The notes under the pieces are model-generated. The model searched no databases. It saw nothing but the letters and a program-made list of their open reading frames with translations, and was not told where the DNA came from. A stretch of 55,289 nt of DNA. Source: Sandaracinus sp. (lineage in GTDB: Bacteria; Myxococcota_A; Polyangia; Polyangiales; Houyiibacteriaceae). Below are positions 1 to 7,722 of this stretch, piece by piece (positions within the stretch are counted from its first letter, which is position 1; each line of letters begins with the position of its first letter). Both the position numbers and the translations under genes were made by a program. The DNA lies in NCBI GenBank assembly GCA_002699025.1, contig PABA01000106.1:1-55289 (forward strand), given 5' to 3'.

Positions 1-31
1 GCCGACCCCAACCCCGAACCCCTGAAGATGA

Positions 32-223
32 CCGCCTAGATTTCGATGGCGTGGTGACCGCTTCGTACACCACTTGACTGGGCACTACCCCTGTCGCCCC
101 TACGCGGCCGACAGCAACGAGGTCTGTGAGCTCACCGTGCCCTCGGGCGTGCGCGAGGCCTATGTGGCGGTCAACGGCTACACGGCGACGAGCTACACGC
201 TCGAGGTGACCTACACCGATTGA
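32..223 (+). CDS. C-terminal fragment of a secreted PPC-domain protein (5' end missing or disrupted)
   Basis: The frame ending at the TGA at 221-223 reads as the end of a bacterial pre-peptidase C-terminal (PPC) beta-sandwich. It has the family's CRPY...NEVCEL cysteine pair and then AYVAVNGYTATSYTLEVTY. PPC domains sit at the C-terminus of secreted proteases and other exported enzymes and are often removed on maturation. In-frame stops at 23-25 and 29-31 cut the frame off upstream, while frame 3 stays open to about position 77. Either a frameshift lies in the first 80 bases or the window begins at a contig edge. The catalytic part is not present, so the enzyme type cannot be stated. A strong terminator follows. 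Confidence 0.45.
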   Translation, partial: PPRFRWRGDRFVHHLTGHYPCRPYAADSNEVCELTVPSGVREAYVAVNGYTATSYTLEVTYTD

Positions 224-276
224 CGGTGGATCCTCGTCGCCGCGCGAGCGGCGGCGCCCTCGTGGTGGGGGATGGT

Positions 277-314
277 AGAGGGCGGCCCGCACGGCGCGGG
301 CCGCCCTCTCTTTT
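277..314 (+). terminator. Rho-independent terminator after the PPC-domain gene
   Basis: A perfect 13-bp GC stem (278-290 with 296-308) closes a 5-nt loop and extends by an AG/CT pair. TCTCTTTT follows. It lies 54 nt after the stop at 223 and has the geometry of an intrinsic terminator on the plus strand. Confidence 0.8.
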
Positions 315-499
315 CGAGCTCGCCGTGCCGCGTTCCTCGCTTCGCGGAGGGACGATCTGGACCCGTCGCGCTCCACGCGCCGCCTGGCGCCAGCGCGCGA
401 CGCACTCCCGGCTGAGCGGACCGTTCGAGTCCCACGAGTCCCACGCGTCCCCACTGCGAGATCCTCCGGATCTCTCCCGAGCGACGGGCCAGAGGCTCG

Positions 500-2617
500 C
501 TAGGGGAAGAGCGCGTCGAGGGCGGCCAGGTCGTCTTCCGGCCCGGTGGACGGCGGCTGCGTCGGCAGGAGGAGCACGGCGCGGCCCGTGGCGACCCGGA
601 CGCGACCCATGCGCACCTCGCCGTGGGAGAGGCCCTTGCCGTGGAGGGTCTCGAGGGCGCTGCGGATCTGTTCGCGCGCCCGGTCGCGCTGCGCGTCCGT
701 GAGAGCGGCGCGCGTGAGCGGCTCGCCGGCCGGGTCCTCGAGGATCGCCCGCTCCGCTTCGGGCTCGAGGTCGAAGATCGCCTGCAGGAAGGGGCCGTCG
801 GCCTGCGCGTAGTGCTTGAGCCAGCTCGCGCGCTCGGCGTCGCAGGGCTCGATGCGCACCGCGCGCGCGAGGAGCGTGTCGTGGGCCCGGTACGCGCCGC
901 CCTCGAGGGGCTGCTCCATCGCGTAGCGGTCCGGGGCCGCCGGCACGGAGGAGGGGCGCGGCGCCGAAGAGGGGCGCGCGTCGGCGTCGGCCTCGGCCTC
1001 GCTCGGCTTCGCGCGTTGCTCCTCGACGAGGCGCTCGAGGGCGTTCTCGTCCGGGTCGGTCCAGTCGAGCTCGGCGAGGAGGCGCCGCACCTCGTCCACG
1101 CCCTGGGGCCGCTCCTCGAGGGGCTTGGCGAGGAGGCGCTCGAGGAGCGGGTCGAAGCGGGGGCCGAGGCGGGGGCGCCGCCGGGAGATCGGCTCGGCCG
1201 TCGCCTCGAGCTGCTGGGTCACGAAGTCCGGGCCGGGGAAGGGGAGGGCGCCGGTGAGGAGCTGGTAGAGGATGCAGCCGAAGGCGTAGAGGTCGGTGCC
1301 GGCCTCGGGGCGCTGGGAGCCGGTGATCTGCTCCGGGGCCATGTAGGCGAGGGTTCCGAGGAGGGCGCCGGTGAGGGTGGCGCCGAGATCCTGGAGGTGG
1401 GCGACGCCGAAGTCGCCGATCTTCACGTCGCCGGTGGCGCCGAAGAAGACGTTCGCCGGCTTGAGGTCGCGGTGGATGACGCCGCGGCGGTGCACGGCCT
1501 CGAGGCCCCGGAGGATGCTCGCGGCGACGTGCTGCACGACGGCGAGCGGGAGGGGGCCCTCGTGCTCCTCGAGGCGGTCGGCGAGCGTGCCGCCGGCCAT
1601 GTACTCCATGACGAGGAAGGGGCCGTCGGGGTTGAACTCGTGGACGTGGACGACGTTCGGGTGCTCGAGGCCGGCGGCGACCCGGGCCTCGCGGGCGAAG
1701 CGGGTGTAGGCGTCGCGGCCCGCGGCGCCCGTGCCGACGCTGAGCACCTTCACGGCGACCTCGCGGTCGTAGAAGCCGTCGTGGGCGAGGAGCACGCGGC
1801 CGGTGGCGCCGGCGCCGAGGGGGCGGACGACGCGGTAGCGGCCGGCGAGGAGCTGGGCGGCCTCTTCGCCGGCGGCGAGGCCGGCGAGGCCCTTTCGGTT
1901 GCCGAAGGTCTTCTCGAGGAAGTCCGGCACGCGGACCGGGAGCGCCGGGTCCTCCTCGCGGAGGCGGTCGAGGCAGGCGCCGGCGGCCTGGTCCATGCCG
2001 AGGGCGTCGAAGCAGGCCACGAGGAGCTCGAGGGCCGGGTGGCTGCGTTCCGGATCCTTCTCGGCGGTCTGGAGCGCCCGGGCGGCGTGGTCGAAGCGGC
2101 CGAAGTGGGCGAGGATGCGGCCGAGGCGAAGGGCGGCCTCGCCGTCGGTCGGGTCCTCCTTCACGCGGCGCTCGTAGAGCATGCCGGCCTCGCGGTAGCG
2201 GCCGGCGGACTCCTCGCAGCGGGCGGCCTCGAAGAGCTCGCCGGCGCGGGCGTAGAGCTGGGCGGCCTCCTGGACCTCGCCGGCGGCTTCGCGGAGGCGC
2301 GCGGCGTCGACGATGCGTCCCTTGCGCTCGGCGGCGGCGGCGGCCTCGAGGGCCTGGTCGGGGTGCTCGGGGAGGAGGCGCATGAGGCGGGCGAGGGCCT
2401 GGCGGTCCTCGCCGGCGAGGGCGTGGGCGTAGGCGAGGGCGTAGAGGTCGTTCTCCTCGGCGACGGCGATGGCGTTCGGCCAATCCCAGACGGCGGCGTA
2501 GAGCTCGGAGGCGCGGCGGGGCTCGCCGGCCTGGAGGCAGAGGTTCGCGGCCTCCGCGTAGCGGCCTGCTTTGCGGAGGGCGTCGACGCGGCCTTTCAGA
2601 TCGTCGTCGGGCTCCAT
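500..2617 (-). CDS. Ser/Thr protein kinase with N-terminal helical repeats and a degenerate C-terminal kinase-like domain
   Basis: This 705-residue cytoplasmic protein begins with about 245 residues of Ala/Glu/Arg-rich TPR-like helical repeats. A complete Hanks-type kinase domain follows at about 258-520: glycine loop LGAGATGRV, catalytic Lys290 in VAVKV, HRDLKPAN at 382-389, DFG at 402-404 and APE at 427-429. No membrane segment is present. After an acidic Ala/Pro-rich linker, residues 563-705 look like a second, decayed kinase N-lobe and catalytic loop: RYAMEQPLEGGAYRAHD, an internal LHGKGLSHGEVRMGR where HRDLKPxN is expected, and no DFG or C-lobe. The frame ends there. A small hairpin (458-474) lies 26 nt past the stop. 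Upstream is the dispersed repeat starting at 2667. The kinase call is firm. The pseudokinase reading is my inference from residue patterns. Confidence 0.93.
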   Translation of the reverse strand: MEPDDDLKGRVDALRKAGRYAEAANLCLQAGEPRRASELYAAVWDWPNAIAVAEENDLYALAYAHALAGEDRQALARLMRLLPEHPDQALEAAAAAERKGRIVDAARLREAAGEVQEAAQLYARAGELFEAARCEESAGRYREAGMLYERRVKEDPTDGEAALRLGRILAHFGRFDHAARALQTAEKDPERSHPALELLVACFDALGMDQAAGACLDRLREEDPALPVRVPDFLEKTFGNRKGLAGLAAGEEAAQLLAGRYRVVRPLGAGATGRVLLAHDGFYDREVAVKVLSVGTGAAGRDAYTRFAREARVAAGLEHPNVVHVHEFNPDGPFLVMEYMAGGTLADRLEEHEGPLPLAVVQHVAASILRGLEAVHRRGVIHRDLKPANVFFGATGDVKIGDFGVAHLQDLGATLTGALLGTLAYMAPEQITGSQRPEAGTDLYAFGCILYQLLTGALPFPGPDFVTQQLEATAEPISRRRPRLGPRFDPLLERLLAKPLEERPQGVDEVRRLLAELDWTDPDENALERLVEEQRAKPSEAEADADARPSSAPRPSSVPAAPDRYAMEQPLEGGAYRAHDTLLARAVRIEPCDAERASWLKHYAQADGPFLQAIFDLEPEAERAILEDPAGEPLTRAALTDAQRDRAREQIRSALETLHGKGLSHGEVRMGRVRVATGRAVLLLPTQPPSTGPEDDLAALDALFP

Positions 2618-2666
2618 GCCCCGACTCTAGACCGCGGGGATGGCGATGCCCATGCCCACGCCGAAG

Positions 2667-3123
2667 ACCCGTGCCGAAGACCCGTGCCCGTGCCCATGCC
2701 CTTGCCCGTGCCCGTCGGTCTCCATGGTCGTCGGGTCTGCCGAGTGGTCTCGTGTCGAGCTGAGCACGTCGGGCACGGGGGGAGGGGACGGGCCCCGCGG
2801 GACCCCGCTCCGGCTCGCACCCGCCTTGCGGCGGATGCTCCGCCTGCGCTCCGAAGCTCGCCCAGGACGTCGGCTGAAGCCGCCGCCCTGGACGACTTCT
2901 ATGGTCCCGCGGGGCCCGTCCCCTCCCCCCTCCGTGGTCCTCGTGGTCGGCGCGGAGAGTGAGTGGCTTGGGGGCTCGCCGCCTCGTCGAAAGCCGAAGA
3001 GGCGACGAGCCCTGGCTCCTCCTGCCCGTGGTCCTCTCGACCCCGTCCGGCTTCGCCGTCCGCGGCCTTCGCGGGTCCATGGAGATCCCGATGCGGGGAG
3101 CGCGCGTCGCTTCGCGTCGCCCG
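2667..3123. repeat. Dispersed structured repeat, copy 1
   Basis: This non-coding block recurs in the same orientation at 54652-55289 with high identity over most of its length. In order it holds CCCGTG/CCCATG hexamers (2681-2716), a conserved 60-nt segment, a perfect 28-bp inverted repeat (2777-2804 with 2903-2930) enclosing a 98-nt loop, a GAGTGAGTGGCTTGGGGGC segment, and a tail with a 7-bp stem (2983-2989 with 3003-3009). It starts about 50 bp upstream of the kinase start codon. Long open frames crossing it are GC-bias shadows. Copy 2 stands in the same relation to ppk1. Confidence 0.85.
2777..2930. other. Conserved hairpin core of dispersed repeat copy 1
   Basis: The 28-nt arms are exact reverse complements. 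Inside the loop, 2817-2825 pairs with 2830-2838 (eight of nine pairs, TTGC loop), and 2872-2881 forms a small GGCT-GA-AGCC hairpin. Copy 2 has hairpins at the same offsets with different sequences. That suggests selection on structure, in RNA or as extruded DNA. Confidence 0.7.
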
Positions 3124-3394
3124 CCCCCGCGACCGCCTCCGCCTCGCCGTCGACTTCGCGACGACGAGGCTGCGCAGCGCGTCCCGCGTCGGGGCGCGTT
3201 CGAGGTCGGCTCCGCCTCCCTCGCCCGCTCTCCCGGCGTGATGAGCGAGGGCGCGTCCGACCTCCGTCGGGCGTGGCGTCGCGTGGGTCCCCACGTCCCG
3301 ACTCGGGGCGCGGGACGAGGTCGGCTGACGCCTCCCCCGCCCGCTCTTCCGTCACTCGGGAGTTTCGCGTCGTCATGCGCTGCGCGCCGACGAC
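3124..3394. other. Non-coding GC-rich spacer with an imperfect internal duplication
   Basis: I see no gene here. Two similar segments, about 3185-3235 and 3298-3350, share GAGGTCGGCT followed by a CGCCTCC/CGCCCGCTCT tract, which suggests an old local duplication. Confidence 0.5.
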
Positions 3395-3556
3395 AGCTCG
3401 CGCCGCCGCTCCAGCTCGCGCGGTCGCTCCAGCTCGCGCCGCCGCTCCAGCTCGCGCGGTCGCTCCAGCTCGCGCCGCCGCTCCAGCTCGCGCCGCCGCT
3501 CCAGCTCGCGCCGCCGCTCCAGCTCGCGCGGTCGCTCCAGCTCGCGCCGCCGCTCC
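3395..3556. repeat. 18-bp tandem repeat array, nine units
   Basis: Nine consecutive 18-nt units start with AGCTCGCGC and alternate between a CGCCGCTCC and a GGTCGCTCC ending. A tenth, decayed unit follows to 3574. The array lies downstream of the amylase gene, whose stop is at 3736 on the minus strand. Confidence 0.95.
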
Positions 3557-3584
3557 CGCTCACGCCACCGGTCCAGCAGCTCGC

Positions 3585-3684
3585 GCTCGAGCTTCCGCGC
3601 TCACGCCCGAGCTTCAGCGCTCACGCTCGAGCTTCCGCGCTCGCGCTCGAGCTTCCGCGCTCACGCTCGAGCTTCCGCCCTCCA
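3585..3684. repeat. 20-bp tandem repeat array, five units
   Basis: Five 20-nt units begin with GCTCGAGCTTC (one has GCCCGAGCTTC) and have only one to three changes each. The array abuts the 18-bp array but has a different unit and period. Confidence 0.92.
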
Positions 3685-3735
3685 ACTCCCGCTCGCCCTC
3701 TTCCGCGCCTCCCGCCCGGGCCGCTTCGCTCGCCG

Positions 3736-5466
3736 CTACTCGACGACCCACACGAACGCGCTCTGCGGCGGCATGTCCACCACCAGCTCGCCGCCCTCCA
3801 CCCGCGCCTCGCCGCCCTCCCAGGCTCCGAGCGCTTCGCGGAAGCGCGCCCCCTCGAGGGCCGCACGGTCGCTCTCGCTGAGCCCGGGGTTCGTCGCGAC
3901 CGGCATGGGGAGGCCGCTCACCGCCTCCTCGCCGCCGTGGATCGCGACGACCACGTGGCTCTCGCCGACGCTGCGGAAGAAGACCCAGACGTCGGCGCCG
4001 CCGTTCGGGCGCCAGAGCTCGGCGTAGCCGCCGCGGCGGAGCGCCGGGAGCGCGCGGCGGAGGGCGATCAGCTCGCGCGTGAGCGCGAAGGTCTCGCCGG
4101 GGTCGCCGACGACGCCCTCCCTCCCGGCGCCGCCGCGCGCCTCGGGGTCGAAGGCCCACGCGGGCATGTCGCGGCGGTTCTCGGGCCACTCGCCGGTGAA
4201 GCCGAGCTCGTCGCCGTAGTAGAGCTGCGGGATGCCGGGGACGGTGAAGAGGGTCGCGAGCGCCAGGCGGTAGCCGGCGACGCGCTCGGCCTCGGGGCGG
4301 CCCTCGCTGGCCTGGAGGAAGCGGGGCACGTCGTGGTTGTCGAGGAGCTGGCTCTTCCGGCGCGCGGCCGCGATGCCGAAGCGGTCGACGTACTCCTGCA
4401 CGCGGCTCGCCACGCCGTTCAACGAGCCGCCGCGCGCGAAGGCGTCGAGCATCGCGCCGTGGAGCGGGAAGTCGAAGAGGCCGTCGAAGCCGGCCTCGAC
4501 GTAGGGCACGAAGGGATCGTAGCCGCTCCCGTCGAGGAGCTCGCCGACGAGCCAGAGATCGCGCTCGGCGCGCACGGTCGGGATCCAGCGCTCGGCGAAG
4601 TAGCTCGCGGGGACGTGCTTCACGGTGTCCATGCGGACGCCGTCGAAGGGGAAGCGGCGGACGAAGCGCGCGCTGTAGGCGTCGAGGTAGGCGGCGACCT
4701 CCTCGCGCTCCTGGGCCAGGTCGGGCAGGCCGGCGAGGGAGCAGCGGCGGGGGTCGTCCTGGCAGGAGGTGCGGCCGTCGTGGAACCAGCCGGGGCGCGT
4801 GCGCGTCAGGCGGGCGCCGTAGCCGACGTGGTTGACGACGAGGTCGGCGACGACGCGGATGCCGCGGCCGTGGAAGTCCTCGAGGAGCGCGTCGAGGGCC
4901 GCCGCGCCGCCGAGCCGCGGCTCGATGGCGCCGTCGTCCGGGTCGTCGAGATCGGCCCAGTAGCCGTGGTAGCCGCAGCCCTCGCCGATGCGGCCCACCT
5001 GCCGCTGCACGGGCGTGATCCAGACGGCGTCGACGCCGAGCTCCTCGAGGTACCCGGCGCGCGCCCGGAGGCCGGCGAAGTCGCCGCCGTGGTAGCGGCG
5101 CGGGTGCGCGGGGTCGAAGCACTCGTCCTCGCCGTCGTTCGCAGGATCGCCGTTCGCGAAGCGGTCGGTGAGCACGAAGTAGAGGGCGGCCGTGTCCTCC
5201 CAGCCGGGGGTGGAGGGGGGCGTCGTCGCGTCCTCGCCGGCGTCCTCGTCGGGCTCGGGCGGGGGATCGCCCCCGTCCTCGGCCGGGGCGCTCGGGGGCA
5301 CCGGGGGCAGCTCGAAGCCGGCCTCGTCGCCCGTGCAGCCGATGACGATCGCGAGGGCGAGCAGGCGGAGGCGGCGGGAGACGGCGAGGCGCCAGGCGGA
5401 TCGCGGCGACCGGACGTGAGGACGCCCGTCGGCTCTGCCGTACGGCTCTCGCTCGCGACACCCCAT
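3736..5466 (-). CDS. Secreted lipoprotein alpha-amylase (GH13)
   Basis: This 576-residue glycoside hydrolase family 13 enzyme should cleave alpha-1,4 glucan bonds outside the cytoplasm. All four GH13 signature regions are present: DLVVNH, GVRMDTVKH (nucleophile Asp), VGELLDG (acid/base Glu) and LLDNHD. A Glu/Asp/Pro-rich linker precedes the barrel, and a small beta-sandwich follows it, as in many amylases. The N-terminus carries LLALAIVIGC, a lipobox that predicts lipid anchoring at the Cys. The ATG at 5466 leaves an unusually long basic stretch of about 30 residues before it, but no closer ATG or GTG exists in frame. The gene stands alone, with repeat arrays downstream. Starch degradation fits the known habits of Sandaracinus-type bacteria. 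The exact substrate is not fixed by the sequence. Confidence 0.93.
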   Translation of the reverse strand: MGCREREPYGRADGRPHVRSPRSAWRLAVSRRLRLLALAIVIGCTGDEAGFELPPVPPSAPAEDGGDPPPEPDEDAGEDATTPPSTPGWEDTAALYFVLTDRFANGDPANDGEDECFDPAHPRRYHGGDFAGLRARAGYLEELGVDAVWITPVQRQVGRIGEGCGYHGYWADLDDPDDGAIEPRLGGAAALDALLEDFHGRGIRVVADLVVNHVGYGARLTRTRPGWFHDGRTSCQDDPRRCSLAGLPDLAQEREEVAAYLDAYSARFVRRFPFDGVRMDTVKHVPASYFAERWIPTVRAERDLWLVGELLDGSGYDPFVPYVEAGFDGLFDFPLHGAMLDAFARGGSLNGVASRVQEYVDRFGIAAARRKSQLLDNHDVPRFLQASEGRPEAERVAGYRLALATLFTVPGIPQLYYGDELGFTGEWPENRRDMPAWAFDPEARGGAGREGVVGDPGETFALTRELIALRRALPALRRGGYAELWRPNGGADVWVFFRSVGESHVVVAIHGGEEAVSGLPMPVATNPGLSESDRAALEGARFREALGAWEGGEARVEGGELVVDMPPQSAFVWVVE

Positions 5467-5577
5467 GTCGACCCCGAAAAGTGGAAGTGACTCTAGCGTG
5501 AGCGACGTGTTTCCGAAAGGTGTCCCGTGAGAAAGGTCGGGACCCCCGCTCGGCGACCGTCGGTCACGGAGTCTCCC

Positions 5578-6003
5578 TCAGCGCGCCGCGGGGTCCGGCT
5601 CGAGGATCTCGAGGCCCTCCCAGGGGGCCTGCCGGGCGGCGGCGAGGCGCGCGTCGAGGTCCGAGGCGTGGAGCTCGAGCTTGTGCCCGTCCGGATCGAG
5701 GAAGTAGAGGGACGCGCCCTCGGAGCGGTTCTCCTGGAACGGCTCCGCCTCCGCCGCGACCCGCTCGGCGAGAGCCTCGAAGTCCTCCGGCGCCACGTCG
5801 AAGGCCAGGTGCGTGTACTCGGGCAGCGGACCCTCGCGCGTCGCGTCGTCGACGACGAGCGCCACCCAGAGCGTGCCCGCACGCAGGTAGGCGCCGCGAG
5901 GCCAGCGCGCGGCGAGCCGCATCCCGAGCAGCCCCTCGTAGAACGCGAGGGACCGCTCGAGATCGGCGACCGCGAAGGTGACGTGGTTGACGCCGCGGAT
6001 CAT
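5578..6003 (-). CDS. FosA-type VOC metalloprotein (fosfomycin thiol transferase family)
   Basis: The 141-residue protein aligns almost end to end with FosA, the Mn-dependent glutathione transferase that inactivates fosfomycin. The metal ligands are at His7, His65 and Glu110. Thr9, Trp46, Ser94, Ser98, Tyr100 and Arg119, together with the K+-loop Glu95/Gly96, sit at FosA numbering. The QENRSEGASLYFLDPDGHKL segment is the family hallmark. The exception is residue 90, which is Gln (codon 5734-5736) where FosA has the substrate-contacting Lys90. The enzyme may therefore be a weak resistance protein or act on another epoxide or phosphonate. The gene starts 10 nt after the acyl-CoA ligase stop and is probably co-transcribed with it. 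Membership of the VOC superfamily is certain. FosA activity is inferred. Confidence 0.85.
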   Translation of the reverse strand: MIRGVNHVTFAVADLERSLAFYEGLLGMRLAARWPRGAYLRAGTLWVALVVDDATREGPLPEYTHLAFDVAPEDFEALAERVAAEAEPFQENRSEGASLYFLDPDGHKLELHASDLDARLAAARQAPWEGLEILEPDPAAR

Positions 6004-6013
6004 CGCGCGCCGC

Positions 6014-7540
6014 TCAACGGAGCTCGCGCTTGAGGATCTTCCCCGTCGGCCCCTTCGGGAGCGCGTCCATGAACTCGACCAGGCGCGGGTACTTGTAGGC
6101 GGCCACCTTCTCCTTGCAGTAGGCGATGATCTCCTCCTCGGTGGCCGACTGGCCCTCCTTGAAGGCGATGACCGCCTTCACCTCCTCGCCGTGGCTGTCG
6201 TGCGGCACGCCGACGACGGCGGCCTCGGCCACGGCCGGGTGCGCGTAGAGGACCTCCTCGATCTCGCGCGGGTACACGTTGTAGCCGCCCCGGATGATCA
6301 TGTCCTTCTTGCGGTCGACGATGAAGTAGTAGCCCTCGTCGTCGCGCGTCGCGATGTCGCCGCTGTGGAACCAGCCGTGGCGGATGATCTCGGCGTTCAC
6401 CTCGGGCCGCTTGTAGTAGCCCTTCATCACGTTGTGTCCCTTGATGCAGATCTCCCCGGGCACGCCGTTCTTCTCGATCACGTTCCCCTGGTCGTCCTCG
6501 AGGCGGAACTCGACGCCGTGGATCGGGATCCCGATCGAGCCGGGCTTCTTCGGCTGGTCGAGCACGTTGAAGCTCGCCACGGGCGAGGTCTCGCTCAGGC
6601 CGTAGCCCTCGAGGATGTTCACGCCGAAGGCCTCGTCGAAGGCCCTCATCACCTCCACGGGCATGGCCGAGCCGCCGCTGATGCAGAACTTGAGCGAGCC
6701 GGTGTCGAAGTCGCCGGCCTTCGGGTGGTGGAGCAGCGCGAAGTACATGGTCGGCACGCCCGCGAAGAGGTTCACGGCGTGCTTCTGGATCAGCGCGAGC
6801 GCCGCCTCGGGCTCGAAGCGCGGCACGAGCACGAGCTTGCCCCCGCCGCGGAGCGTCGCGTTCTGCATGCAGGTCTGCCCGAAGCTGTGGAAGAGGGGCA
6901 GGACGACGAGCGCGGTCTTCGGCTCCGGGTCCGGCAGGAGCCAGTTGGCGACGTAGTCCGCGTTGTAGAAGAGGTTGAAGTGCGTCAGCTCGGCGCCCTT
7001 GGGGCGGCCGGTCGTGCCGGAGGTGTAGAGGACGACGGCGGTGTCGTCGGGCATGGTCGGCGGCAGATCCGTCACCGGGTCCGAGGTGCCGATGAGCGCC
7101 GTCATGTTCTTGGCGCCATCGGGGGCGCCCAGGTCGCTCGGGTCCGCCTTGGCGACGATCAGGTGCTTGGCGCTGTCGGCGCGATCGAAGCCGGCCTTGG
7201 CCTGCTCGTAGAAGCCCTCCCAGATCACCAGCGCGACGGCGTCCGAGTCGTCGAGGTGGTAGGCGATCTCGTCGGGCGTGAGGAGCACGTTCAGGGGCAC
7301 CACGGGCGCGGCGGCGTAGTGGGCGCCGAAGTACGCGATGGTGAAGTGCGGCACGTTCGGGAGCATCAGCGCCACGTGCGAGCCGGGCTTGACGCCGAGC
7401 TTCTGGAGCCCGCCCGCGAAGCGCTGCACGTACTCGTGCAGCTGGCCGTAGCTGAGCGTGGTGTCGCCGAGGACGACGGCGGGGCTCTCGGGGGTCTTCT
7501 TGGCGGACTCGCGCAGGATCGTGGCGACGTTCAGCGTCAT
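6014..7540 (-). CDS. Long-chain acyl-CoA ligase (AMP-forming)
   Basis: This 508-residue ANL-superfamily enzyme activates a carboxylic acid with ATP and CoA. Visible motifs are LYTSGTTGRPKG (phosphate loop), EGYGLSETSP, the hinge region GDIATRDDEGYYFIVDRKKD, and the C-terminal catalytic Lys in PTGKILKREL. The start at 7540 (MTLNVATIL) has a GGAGAGGAG ribosome site just upstream. The frame runs 28 codons further, but that stretch reads as low-complexity non-coding sequence. The FosA-like gene follows 10 nt after the stop. The chain-length preference (fatty acid versus aryl acid) cannot be read from sequence. The overall likeness is to FadD/medium- to long-chain ligases. Confidence 0.92.
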   Translation of the reverse strand: MTLNVATILRESAKKTPESPAVVLGDTTLSYGQLHEYVQRFAGGLQKLGVKPGSHVALMLPNVPHFTIAYFGAHYAAAPVVPLNVLLTPDEIAYHLDDSDAVALVIWEGFYEQAKAGFDRADSAKHLIVAKADPSDLGAPDGAKNMTALIGTSDPVTDLPPTMPDDTAVVLYTSGTTGRPKGAELTHFNLFYNADYVANWLLPDPEPKTALVVLPLFHSFGQTCMQNATLRGGGKLVLVPRFEPEAALALIQKHAVNLFAGVPTMYFALLHHPKAGDFDTGSLKFCISGGSAMPVEVMRAFDEAFGVNILEGYGLSETSPVASFNVLDQPKKPGSIGIPIHGVEFRLEDDQGNVIEKNGVPGEICIKGHNVMKGYYKRPEVNAEIIRHGWFHSGDIATRDDEGYYFIVDRKKDMIIRGGYNVYPREIEEVLYAHPAVAEAAVVGVPHDSHGEEVKAVIAFKEGQSATEEEIIAYCKEKVAAYKYPRLVEFMDALPKGPTGKILKRELR

Positions 7541-7722
7541 CGGTGGGCTCCTCTCCCGGCGGGAGCGGCCCGGCGACGGACGACCCGCCACCCCGCGACA
7601 CCCCGCCAGCGACGCCGGGAGCATAGATCGAGCGGGCGGCGATGTGGGCGCCGGTGGGGCGCGGCCGGGCTCGGCCGGACCCGGCCCTTGTCATCGCGGG
7701 CCGCCCGGCGAACCATGGGCGG

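Noticed and set aside
2667-3123. Insertion sequence or MITE
   Set aside because: No transposase, no short terminal inverted repeats at the outer ends and no target duplication could be seen. The inverted repeat is internal.
2627-3376. Open frames through the dispersed repeat that could be called hypothetical proteins
   Set aside because: Copy 2 has different frames and indels. The conserved feature is the inverted repeat and hairpin geometry, not any reading frame.
171-3563. 1130-residue open frame on the minus strand across the kinase gene and the repeats
   Set aside because: It is an Arg/Pro/Gly-rich shadow caused by high GC, with no domain. The kinase frame on the same strand has complete motifs.
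3395-3684. CRISPR array at the tandem repeats
   Set aside because: Units abut directly with no unique spacers, are only 18-20 bp long, and no cas gene is near.
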